64,000 bases of DNA, taken from positions 56,564,986 through 56,628,985 of the forward strand of contig OW804097.1 in the NCBI GenBank assembly GCA_942159475.1, written 5' to 3'. Position numbers and translations under genes: made by a program. This DNA comes from Sthenelais limicola (Eukaryota; Annelida; Polychaeta; Phyllodocida; Sigalionidae). The first letter of the stretch is position 1. The number at the start of each line of letters is the position of its first letter. This document shows positions 1 to 9,560 of the stretch, one piece after another. The notes beneath the pieces were generated by a model. The model made no database searches. It was not told where the DNA came from and worked only from the letters and a program-made list of their open reading frames with translations.

Positions 1-899
1 TTTTGTCATACTGTATATTGAAGACACAGAGTCTCACAGAATAACACGAGAATATAAACTACCTTTTTAGCGAGATTTGGTGCTTAGATATATTTAAAGG
101 AAATTAATGTCTGATTACATTTTCCGAACATAACCAAACGTTGAGGTCTAATTCACCCACCGCAGAGGGATGAAAAAAGCTTGAAAATTTATGTTGTGAT
201 ATAATCCAATGTGTCAGTGGAAACAAGGCAAAGGAGGATACCAGCAAACTGTTTCTTGACTCTAGTGTATACCTGGAATGGAGGCACATAGACCTCATAT
301 TGCCATAGTAATAGGTGCAAGCCTTCCAGCTATAAAATGTGCTTACCCTCAAAACATTTTATCGATCGTTAGTGATATGTGTTGGATGTATTAGGAATGT
401 ACACTTTACTGGATGTTCCATACCGGACATTCCTATGTTATTTTAATCGGATTCTAGTATATACCGGATGTTCCATTGTACATTGCCAAAGAATCCGACC
501 CATATATAAGATCCTATAGCAGTTGTGTATAAATACATTGAAAGGATCAATACTGCTGTTATCATACCCAACACAGATGATCTCCACATCATAACATTGT
601 AATACGGGGTCGTTGTCAAGATGCGCTAAAATCAGGGAAGTTAAAAGTTTTCTAGTTTGATCTGAGAAAATGCTCAAGCAATGCCTATAAAAATATGTGT
701 ACTTAAATCTATAACGTTTTGTGATGCTTACAGTTAAGTTACTTGGAAGAGGGTGTGCAACAGAACACAGAGAACTACTTGGTTTATTAACAGCAAATGT
801 GCTCCATAATCTTCACGATATTGAAACATGGTGCCCCAACTTGTTTATGTCTCATTGCGCATGCCCAAAAGTATGTAAATGAGCCCAACAAATCATGCG
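1..899. other. Left flank of LINE, no firm gene
   Basis: No convincing gene. A minus-strand open stretch of 79 codons lies at 438-677 and is preceded by an acceptor-like TTTTCTCAG at about 664-672, so it could be an unidentified exon. No family was recognised. The motif GGATGTTCC recurs near 411 and 467. The 5' end of the neighbouring LINE could lie anywhere in the last hundred bases or so here. Confidence 0.3.
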
Positions 900-921
900 T
901 AAAAACACCTGCTACAATTGA

Positions 922-1830
922 ACCACTAATTTCACCGAAGAGAATATTGAAAAGGCGTATAGGGTAGGAAAACAGAGAGGGAAAATTCCCCCAAAACTCG
1001 TGGTCAAATTGATCAGCGTTGGAGATAAGGAGTTCTTATTGCGTGAACAGCCTGTATTACAAGACAAGAGACATTTTCCAACAGACAAATTCGCCTATCT
1101 AAAATTTGTGAAAATCAACCAAATATTACCACCGGCCGTACAGCAAAAACGAAGTCTTATCCGACAAATGGCTAAGAGAGCCAACAAAGTTACCCAGTTC
1201 AAAGCACAGGCAAAGGGAGATAAACTCATAGTTGACGACAAGATCTTCTCTCAAAGCATGCTTGAATATGTTCCGGACATTATCCATCCATCAAGCACCA
1301 AAATAATCCCGGTAAAAGATGGGTATGCCTTTCAGAGCGAAAAGGCGTTTTTGTCCAATTTCTATAAGTGCAACATCAAATACAACGAAGACGACTACTG
1401 CCATGTCGAACAAGCATATCAAGCCAAAAAGGCTGAATTTTTCGACAAAGACCGAATTGCTTCACGAATCAGAGCAACCAGAGACCCACAAGAGTGTAAA
1501 CGCATTGGTGAGATGATTCTGGACACAAAACACCCTAAATACCAGTACTGGTTGAAAGAACGGGACAGAATTCTTGAAACTCTCGTGAGAATAAAGTTTA
1601 TGGATAATCCCAATCTGAGATGCCAACTCATTGGAATGGGAAGATGCTTATTAGTCGAAGCAACTCACGATAAGCACTTTCGCAGTGGCTGTATCCTGGG
1701 AAGCAAGCGCCTGAACGATGGTTCATGGGATGGCGAGAACGTATTGGGCAATATACTCGAACGTATACGAGATGAATGCTATAGAAAGCATCCATTGGAT
1801 GTACCAATCCTCCTTGCAACCTCCACGTAG
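922..1830 (+). CDS. LINE ORF1 fragment: ORF1p-like region fused to NADAR domain
   Basis: One uninterrupted frame of about 300 codons, open from the codon after a TGA at 919-921 to TAG at 1828-1830; no credible ATG marks the start. The first ~125 residues resemble the RRM and C-terminal domain of LINE-1-type ORF1p: IEKAYRVG, then PPKLVVKL..V.DKEFLL, a K/R-rich helix, and GDKLIVDDKIF. From about codon 1324 to 1780 follows a NADAR domain: FLSNFY, HVEQAYQAKKA, DPQECKRIG, KERDRILE, IKFMDNPNL, LLVEATHD and GENVLGNILERIR, about 150 residues, the usual family length. Known NADAR enzymes remove ADP-ribose from guanine in nucleic acid or split N-glycosidic bonds of early riboflavin intermediates. ORF1p normally coats element RNA as a chaperone. 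The activity of this fusion is inferred, not shown. A further tail lies in another frame (1803-2252). Confidence 0.8.
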   Translation, partial: TTNFTEENIEKAYRVGKQRGKIPPKLVVKLISVGDKEFLLREQPVLQDKRHFPTDKFAYLKFVKINQILPPAVQQKRSLIRQMAKRANKVTQFKAQAKGDKLIVDDKIFSQSMLEYVPDIIHPSSTKIIPVKDGYAFQSEKAFLSNFYKCNIKYNEDDYCHVEQAYQAKKAEFFDKDRIASRIRATRDPQECKRIGEMILDTKHPKYQYWLKERDRILETLVRIKFMDNPNLRCQLIGMGRCLLVEATHDKHFRSGCILGSKRLNDGSWDGENVLGNILERIRDECYRKHPLDVPILLATST

Positions 1831-2252
1831 ATCACAACCGTTTCAAGTACAATCGACAACACAACTCCCCATCGAATAACAGATGCATCAATATTGGTAC
1901 TGATGCTGGCCTGATAAGACCAGAAACCCAAAAGGAGATGGGAGAAGAAGGAGAAACAACCATGGTACCAGCACCTCCAGCAAGGGATGGGATGAATGAA
2001 TACGCTGCAAATGGATACGATGATACAAATTCTAGAACAGAATCCCCCATGCCTTCGCCAGTGGTAAATGGTAATACGGACAGGATATTCGCAAAAGAAC
2101 TTGATACCCAACAGATGTCGACACCGGCTGAAAGAGTCACAAAAACACCCAAATACAGGATAAAGACCAGAAGCACATTAGAAGAATCATACAGATCTAT
2201 GAAGAATAATTCTACCAGGAGCTCGAAGCTAGATAAACTCCTGATATGTTAA
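1803..2252 (+). pseudogene. Shifted-frame low-complexity tail of LINE ORF1
   Basis: Frame 3 is open from before the ORF1 stop to TAA at 2250-2252 and overlaps the end of the NADAR frame. The roughly 150 residues are polar and low in complexity, rich in N, S, T, R, E and P, as expected of a disordered linker or tail. I infer that a small indel near 1800-1828 moved the end of ORF1 out of frame. It could also be a separate small ORF, since an internal ATG is at 1938, or chance. No known domain. Confidence 0.4.
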
Positions 2253-2580
2253 GGTAATTCGGACATATGAGTAACAAATCGTGCTCCCAAATGACTCCTA
2301 CATGACTCAAGTATTTCAGTCCCCATGAATAAGTGTCTTCTCTCATTTATTTCTTTTTTTATATGTATGTGCCTAAAAAGTTCTCAAAACAATTGTGCAA
2401 AACGATATGCAATACAAAATATCTGGTGGTCAGTCATTTCTTTGCTCATTACATACTAAGGTATGTCGTCCCAATGGGATATTGTATTGGATTTACTGTC
2501 AGTATTGTATATCACCGCTGTTTTTAATTCTTGTGATAGCAAAACGCATTTGAAAATGATACCCCTGTTCTTCAAAGACT
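2253..2580 (+). other. Spacer between LINE ORF1 and endonuclease ORF
   Basis: About 330 bases without a convincing domain, between the ORF1 tail and the endonuclease ORF. It contains a T-rich stretch near 2341-2365. It may be inter-ORF sequence of the LINE or the eroded start of ORF2. Confidence 0.4.
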
Positions 2581-3297
2581 ATGGCTAAGAATTCAGTGAA
2601 AAAAATGGGTTGCTCGATAATCAGCTTCAATGTGAGAAGCCTCAACAGTCATCTAAACGAGGTACATGTATCGCTACTTGATAAGGGAGAAACAATAATA
2701 GCTCTCAATGAAACCTGGTTAAAAGCTTGTGATCGAGATATATATTTGTCACATAAGGACTATAGTCTAATCAGAAACGACCGGGTAATTGAAGGTACCC
2801 CGATGAGGGGAGGTGGTCTGGCTGTCTATCACAACAGCTCAGTCGTTATTGACAAACACAGATTTGAATATCTAAATTGTTGTAATAAAGATATCGAATG
2901 TCAGCTGCTAATGTGTAAATACCGAATGTATGGGAAATTTCTCTTAGTAAACTCCTATCGTCCCCCAGCGGGATTGTTGGATGAGTTCATGATTCAGATT
3001 AACAAAATGCTGGATATGATAAGAGTTAAAAAACTCAGAGTGGTTTTTCTAGGTGATATGAATATTGACATGGTGAAAAGAAGCCCACAAAAAAGAATAT
3101 TATCTGATACGATGAACAGAAGTGGTCTAAGATTACAAAACAAATCATTCACTAGGATAACTGATAGAGGCCAGACACAGATCGACCTTATCTTTAGTAA
3201 CCTTGATATGACAGATTGTGATAGTATGAATATAAACATATCCGATCATCTCCCAGTGAAAGGATTCATATACCAGAAAAAGAGAGTAAGATCTTAA
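2581..3297 (+). CDS. LINE ORF2, APE-like endonuclease domain
   Basis: A 238-residue open frame starting at ATG 2581 that forms a complete apurinic-type endonuclease (exonuclease/endonuclease/phosphatase fold). This domain nicks target DNA to prime reverse transcription. Expected catalytic and metal-binding residues are visible: N17 in SFNVRS, E44 in NETW, Y126 in NSYRPP, D159 and N161 in GDMNID, D202 in QIDLIFS, and D222-H223 in the terminal SDH motif. GGGLAVY at about 77-83 is also typical. The frame ends soon after SDH, whereas in the intact LINE of this window EN runs into RT. The likely cause is a one-base indel near the A-rich stretch at about 3275-3285, because frame 3 continues the protein without a gap. 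Confidence 0.88.
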   Translation: MAKNSVKKMGCSIISFNVRSLNSHLNEVHVSLLDKGETIIALNETWLKACDRDIYLSHKDYSLIRNDRVIEGTPMRGGGLAVYHNSSVVIDKHRFEYLNCCNKDIECQLLMCKYRMYGKFLLVNSYRPPAGLLDEFMIQINKMLDMIRVKKLRVVFLGDMNIDMVKRSPQKRILSDTMNRSGLRLQNKSFTRITDRGQTQIDLIFSNLDMTDCDSMNINISDHLPVKGFIYQKKRVRS

Positions 3298-3685
3298 CAA
3301 ACAACAGGTCTGTTGATGATATCTGGTCTGATTTCCATAAAATCCTAGAAAAAGCAGACAAGAAATCTTTCAAGGTAATTCGTAGACGAAAAAACTCAGA
3401 TATTTCCTATGTGTTCGAAGAAGCTTATAATTTAATTAAAGTTAGAGATGAGGCATTCAAGCTAGCCAGAGTGACAAGATCATATGAAGATCATTTAGAG
3501 GCCAAAGCATTGCGAAAAAGGGTAAAACAATTGTTACTTCGGGAACGACAACAATTTCTAGTCGATAAGGTTAACGAGAACAAAGGCAACCCTAGGAAAT
3601 TTTGGGAGCACTTGGGAGCTATATATAGTAACAAAGATTCTAAAGATAAGGGTATCTTGGAAAACTTTAAAACAGAGAATGGTAC
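3282..3685 (+). pseudogene. LINE ORF2, EN-RT linker fragment
   Basis: Frame 3 stays open from the frameshift behind the endonuclease to the insertion point at 3685. About 130 residues are basic and helical. The motif NPRKFWEHL matches NPKKFWEIL at residues 379-387 of the intact 976-residue LINE protein further right, which places it between EN and RT. The fragment stops where the foreign insert begins, after ENGT. There is no catalytic motif here. Confidence 0.75.
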
Positions 3686-5829
3686 CCCGACAGGCACTGA
3701 GTGCAATTGAGTGTTATAGCAATGCGATCATTTTGTGATTGACCGCAAACTAGTGAAGTGTGATAATTATGGCTATGAATAACAGTGAAATGGACATGCC
3801 ATTAGCCATCATTATGTGAAATCCATTGCGTCTATTTCCTCCTATGTTGGTGGTGGTGTCACACTTGTGTTGGATTAAGTTCTCATTGATATTCATTTAT
3901 GTTTATATTAAACATATGTTACTCAACCAATTGTATCTGTGAATACATGTTTTCTTCAAAAGTTAATAATATGGGTGTGATCTCAATTGCACTAATCATG
4001 CGCATTCATTATTGCACCTAAATACTCATAATGCAGCCACTACTGAGTACTGGACGCAACACTTGACACTGTTCACTCGCCTGGCATTCACACCCACTGA
4101 TGCTCAACTGAAACTCCGTTCTCTGACTCATGTACTCATTCTCTGACACCAAGTCAGTTACGCGCTAACGACGCTAACCCATGCCTTCTACTAGTGAGAT
4201 CAGAATTATGCATATGGTTGAATTCCTTATTTCCTCAGCTTTCAGTAGATATAAAGTGTGTGCATGTTAAAGAATATTTAATATGATAGAGTAGTTACCA
4301 AAGATAATAATTTATTTCTTTTGCTGAAGAATAATAAGGACTAAAACTAAACTATTTGATAAGTAAAACTACATAAAGGCATACGTACGGCCTATGTAAC
4401 AATATATCTTGGATATTCGTGCAATAAGGACTTTTAAGAATTGTAAATTACAATCTTCATTATGCAAATAATCCTTACATCAAGCAGTTATTCTACTGTA
4501 CATTCCCAATGGTAAAACATATAATTTACATCTTACAGTTCAATTCTGCATAATCGCAATGTAAAGAAGGCTGTAACAAATAAATGGTATTTTTAATTAA
4601 TTCAACAATAGTCAATAGTGTTGTCACCCAGATATTATATTTAGCATAATATAAGTTCCCAGAGCTTCCTTAACAGTGCGTGAAAATGCACCACAAAACT
4701 ACCGTCAAGTAACTAGGCTAATTTAAGCTACCCATTATACTATACTATGAAACCCCACGCCGACATACAATACAATGTTATGCCTGTTAATGTTTTGGCG
4801 AATAAAGCGCCGCAATTTTTGCCGCACTTAACCGATCGTCGCTCATTTATTAATGCAGATATCGAAATACCATTTATACCATGAGTAAGCTGAGAAAAGT
4901 AGCTTGACAACCATGTCAATAGTCTTTTTGTAAAGTGATTGTAACTATCAATTTGATTGAGTTGAAATGAACATAAAAATTCGCGCAAAGTGACGGGAGT
5001 AGCGCAACTGTCAAACACAGAGGAGCGGTGGTATGGTAATGCTACTGTAATTAACACACCTCTCCCTCCCTATATTTTAGAAACACCTCTAACACTAGAG
5101 GGCGTTACAAGCAAGCGAGTCATAATTAATAATCTTTCTATGTTAAAAGCACTACCCATGTAATATTGTGACATTTATGCACTATTGGAACTAACCATCA
5201 TATATCTTGAATTGTTTTCCGTGATATTCTTCTATATTTTATATGTGTAATCATTTGTGTGATATTGTAGAGGGTGTATACTCAAAACACCCTCTATCAT
5301 TTACATCTGCATATATAGTGTACCTCCAGTGGGTCGATAAACTCGACAACCCACAACCTACAATGAACAGGGAGAGAATGATGTACCCACACTCATGTGG
5401 ACACTCTCTGTAGGCAAAATGATGAATAAATGTATGTCTTTCTAAAGGATACCAGTGGTTATATTCAATTGCTGGGTTTCCTTAGCAACACTAATTGGAT
5501 GATCACTCAATCTGAGTTCATTAAAGGTTATCAGAACTTGATAAAAATTGACTGAATATTAGATACTTAAATATGCATTTTGATGTGCTAATAACATACA
5601 GTAAGCTATTGATCAATTGATATAAGGAATCGATTGTATACAAATATTCCGCTGGAAATGCCATAAGAAATGCCAATTTTTGCGTCAATATTGCGTTATA
5701 CCCTTAGTGCGACCATCTCACGATCATTGCGCAATAATTATTGCATGAAAAGCGTCCACGCTCATCACAGAACTATGGCGAGATGATTGCGCATTAAAAA
5801 TCGCGCAGAATCGCGCTCATTTGCCCGTC
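3686..5829. mobile_element. 2.1-kb inverted-repeat insertion in the LINE
   Basis: This 2144-base block interrupts the RT. The target is GGTAC on the left (3681-3685) and GGAAC on the right (5830-5834), an imperfect 5-bp duplication. Removing the block with one copy brings the two RT frames back in register. The ends are imperfect inverted repeats: CCCGACAGGCACTGAG on the left and, read from the other strand, GACGGGCAAATGAGCG on the right. Subterminal GCGCAAT/ATTGCGC motifs recur near the right end (about 5690-5800). No transposase was recognised inside, so it is probably a non-autonomous DNA transposon. The superfamily is not assigned. Confidence 0.6.
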
Positions 5830-6333
5830 GGAACAGTATCTGGTATGGACGCAATAAATTATGCAAACAATTATTTTGCAGGAATAGGTGAGGGTGATGT
5901 AGATCTGTTTTGATTCGATGGGAAAATATATGGAGAATTAGATATTACACAAAGTGTACAGGAATCGGAGGTATTGAGACTGGTGAAGGACTTAAAAGAT
6001 TCAAAATCATCTGGTATTGAAAAAATAAACAATAGTACTATTAAAATGGCCATTGTTTCAGCAATTGGTTTTTTTACTAGACTCATTAATCTGATTCTCA
6101 GGAATGGTACTTTTCCCCTTGCTTGGAAAAAATCGCCAATTGTTCTAATCCCAAAAAATGGTGATACGAAAAGAATTGAAAATGTAAGAGCGATCACATT
6201 GGTAGCTTCAACCAGCAAGATACTAGAGCGAATTGTTTATACCAGGCTTTACGATCATGTTGAAACTAACAATATACTGTACAAACACCAATATGGTTTC
6301 CGCACTGAGAAATCTACTAACGATGCCATATAA
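5830..6333 (+). pseudogene. LINE reverse transcriptase, N-terminal part, broken
   Basis: RT coding resumes directly after the insert with an AINYANNYFAGIG segment, which matches AANLANNFFGGIG of the third LINE at about 51.6 kb. An in-frame TGA lies at 5911-5913. Further on are KSSGIEKI, FPLAWKKSPIVLIPK, LVASTSKILERIVY and HQYGFRTEKST, the early RT finger motifs. The frame ends with TAA at 6331-6333, where coding moves to the next frame. Confidence 0.8.
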
Positions 6334-7466
6334 TGTTACTATCAGAGTTATATAATGCAACGAATATGGGTCAATTGGCTAGTGTTGTTTATTTTGATGT
6401 CAGCAAAGCCTTTAATTCGGTTAATCACTGCTTGTTATTGGGAAAATTACATCATATGGGTATGAGTAGGCTGTCACTAGAATTGATGTCTAGTTTCTTG
6501 TTGAACAGGAAGCAATACATAAGATCGAATTGTGGCCTCAGTAAGGAATGTAATATAGCTGCAGGCGCACCCCAAGGCAGCATATTAGGCCCATTAATGT
6601 TCATTTTGTTCATAAATAATCTATCGGATATTGGCTTGAATGGAAAATTAATAATATACGCGGATGATCTGGCCTTAATTTCGAGTGACGAGAATCCTGA
6701 AAATTTACGAGTAAAAACACAAGAGGATATTAATAAATATCTACAATGGTGTGATAGTAATATGCTTCTGGTTAATAATAAAAAAACCAAAGCACAATTG
6801 TTCGGTCGCTTTGGGAGAAATCAAAATGAACCAATACTGTACTGCAATGGTAGCCGGATAGAAAGGGTATACACTTTTAAATACCTGGGGTGTAATATCG
6901 AAGAGAAATTAACGTTGAACCAGCATTTGTCAAATATAATAAAAACAGTATATTGGAAGCTTGGTGAGCTACAACGTAGGCGACGATATATGTCTCCAGA
7001 GATATGTATTTTGATATTCAAAACTTATATTCTGCCTGTTTGTGAATACGCTTGTGCTTTTTTCGGTCCAACGAATCTGGGCTTGGTTGGCAAACTTAAC
7101 AGGTCATGTAGGTACGCAATAAGAATAGCACACGGTCAACAAATTAATGTGGATATGAAAATGAAAGATTGTAATATTTTACCTCTGGAATATAGAAGGA
7201 AAGCTACCATGCTGTCATTAGTTCACAAACACTATATAGAATCCTTTGCAATGAACAGAGAGTTAGGTCTGCGAAATGATATTGCCCCGAATCTGCTATT
7301 ACCAAGACCCAATTCCGAACGATTTAAAAGATCAATTGTCTACAATGGTAAGCGAGAATGGAATGTACTGGCACCCAAATTCAAAACAATTGTTGATTAT
7401 AGAGCGTTGAAACGAGCACTTATGAACAGCTATAGAGAATTGTTTGTTGTACACCATGATAATTGA
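6333..7466 (+). pseudogene. LINE reverse transcriptase, catalytic and C-terminal part
   Basis: A 377-codon open frame containing the RT palm. The first catalytic aspartate is D22 in VVYFDVSKAF, followed by GAPQGSILGPLMF and then the YADD box at residues 109-112, which supplies the other two aspartates. After these come the thumb and the C-terminal region typical of LINE RTs: KYLGCNIEEKLT, LPVCEYACAFF and KREWNVLAPKF. The ATG at 6333 is not a real start; it lies at a frameshift from the upstream piece. The C-terminal part is complete to TGA at 7464-7466. It is related to the RT at 51.6-53.3 kb. Confidence 0.85.
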
Positions 7467-9480
7467 TAGATTTCTTTTAGCCTTGCCCGACCTTTTATCC
7501 TCGCGGTGAGATAGCGAAACGAATTGTATGTTTAAATTAGACCAATCTAATCCTATATGTCTGATGATATGATAACGTGTGATGACTCAACAATAAGAGA
7601 ATGCGTTGAGTATTCGAATATCGTTTAAGAAATTAGATAGACGATTTGTAGTAATGGTAGTATTTTATAATTTAAATTACTCCATTTTTGTTTCATGACT
7701 TCAGCAATTGACTTTATGACACAACATGTACCATCAATTTCAGATTTTGTAGTTACCTACTGCAAGGGCAACGCATGAAAAATAACTGCGCTGTCAGTCA
7801 TGCGTATTTGATCATTAAAATGCTTTATTATTTGTTAAATGTGTAGGCCAATAAAAATATTTAAAAAAAAAGAAAAATGTACCTATGGTGCACGTTGTCT
7901 CCCCTAGAAGAAATTTTACAAAATGGCTCTGTCAACGTTTTATTTGGTTGGAGCAGATGAAAACACTGTCCGCAGTTTATTAATTCTTCACGTCAAGTAT
8001 TGAAAGGTAACAAGAAGGGATATAAGATAATAAACTTCGATTTCATTGTCATAGTGAGTGGTTAGAAACTTCGACAACTCTCCACAAACTACCGCAACCC
8101 TAGCCGCCCTGTTCGAATCGAGTCCTAGGCAAAGCCCTGTATATGGCTAACAAAACTGCTATTATTATAGAGTAGTGGCAGGGTATATATAACTAAGTAT
8201 CGTTGTATAGAAGATAGAAAGTCATATTAAGATTAATGTGCGGTATGTATACAGATTATATTCCAAAGAATGAGACTAATCGCATATCTGTGAAACTAGC
8301 TTAGCTAGGGGTGTTTTAAGGTTTAAACACAAAGTCTTTTCAATCTGGAGTTAATTGAATGAAATCTTTATTCCCTTTGGGTTCCAATTTACTATGATGT
8401 ACTCCCATAGTCCTCCCCAAAGAATGAAAATAGAACAGGAAATTGTGGTGTCTGGGTTCCAGTAGAAGATCCATTTAACCAAATGTTCCTTTGAAATCAG
8501 TAGAGAAGTAATTGAAAGATAACTATTATTTCTACCATCTCGCTCATAATTATTTCAAGTATATCAGGTATTCTTATTCACCATAAACTTGTTTGAGAAC
8601 CATTACTGATCTTACTTCTTCACCGGACTTATTATTCTGATGGTAAAACCAAATGAAAATAATTAAAAATAGTAATAACAAATAATACTAGTTTTCCAAC
8701 TCTGCATACAAATGGGCCCTTCAAAATGATCATGCACCAGGTATTACGCTTAGATAACTTGGTGTTGACTTTGCTTTCTGGCAGAAAAACATGTGAAAGA
8801 CATGTGATTTGCCATCCTTATGGTTTCATCTCGTGCTATATAAAGTAAATCCATTGCTTTCTTGTGTCCATGCAAATCCCCTATTCAAATGGACAAAACA
8901 GCTTCTCAATACCACCACACTCAGTGTTACTCTGACAGGCAGGCCGACAGGGGTATTCGTCAGTTAATATCGGCATGAATACCTACTTTTTAACACCCTT
9001 TATGTCTTAATGGGCTCTGAATATATTTTTCTTGAATGAGAGGAACAAGAGTATCTTATGATGCCTTAATGAACACATTCAGACCGCTCCTGTGATGGAT
9101 TCAGATTGAATGCATCGAGGAAAAATATCCTCGTCTAGCTATAGATGATAGTTTTGTGAACTGCTAAATTATGGATAAAGAGGCTATGGTAGAAACGGGA
9201 GTATAGTAGACGTTTCTGGACTAGACTCGAGGTAAAATGTTAAATTATTGCTTTGTAGAAAAAGGAACTAATTAACGATCAGGTGGGATGTATTGGTGTA
9301 GTAAGCTGCCGTCCATAATATTCTTAATGTCAAATAAGTAACTTCTACCTGCGAACATTAGATTACTATTGTAAATTGAATGTAAACAACTTGAAATATA
9401 ATCTGAAGACAATATAACTTTAACAAAAGATAAGTTGAAAAATGTCTTCAAATAAACGATCAACTCCTGTAGTTTGCTGT
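7467..9480. other. LINE 3' UTR, then non-coding DNA
   Basis: Bases 7467 to about 7877 are the LINE 3' UTR and A-rich end. From there to 9480 no gene is supported. A GTTCGAATC box near 8114 resembles a pol III B box, but a matching tRNA or SINE body could not be confirmed. Confidence 0.4.
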
Positions 9481-9514
9481 AGGTTCCAGTTTATTAGCTT
9501 TTGATGTTGTATGC

Positions 9515-9560
9515 TTTACCCAACGCGTTTCGACCTATGGGGTGGTCTTCGTCAGGGGAT
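9515..9560 (-). ncRNA. Hammerhead-ribozyme-like core (Penelope-type element remnant)
   Basis: On the minus strand the order is CTGACGA (9555-9549), a 4-bp stem GACC/GGTC (9547-9544 with 9535-9532) closed by an 8-base loop, then GAAAC (9531-9527) and GCGTTGG. This is the layout of a hammerhead core, with C in place of U in CUGAUGA. Such motifs, often continuing into CGAAACGCGTT, mark the terminal repeats of Penelope-like retroelements. A TATATAAAC sequence lies about 40 bases upstream on the same strand. No RT or GIY-YIG coding is recognisable nearby. Stem III and the cleavage site were not resolved, so self-cleavage is uncertain. Confidence 0.5.

Larger units (their letters stand above)
900..7877 (+). 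mobile_element. Decayed NADAR-bearing non-LTR retrotransposon (APE-type LINE)
   Basis: A LINE copy in the order ORF1 (LINE ORF1-like plus NADAR), APE endonuclease, EN-RT linker, reverse transcriptase, 3' UTR. The end is A-rich: AATAAAAATATTT followed by an A run at about 7850-7877. The copy is dead. ORF1 lacks a proper N-terminus (stop at 919-921), a frameshift lies at about 3280, a 2.1-kb insert splits the RT, a TGA is at 5911-5913 and a frameshift is at about 6331. RT and EN motifs resemble the CR1/L2/Jockey group; the exact clade needs a tree. The 5' boundary is uncertain. Confidence 0.85.

Noticed and set aside
4740..5057. Minus-strand 105-codon open frame inside the 2.1-kb insert
   Set aside because: No transposase or other domain recognised; composition like surrounding non-coding DNA.
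8085..8130. GTTCGAATC B-box-like motif suggesting a tRNA-derived SINE
   Set aside because: No convincing A box, tail or second copy, and the cloverleaf does not form.
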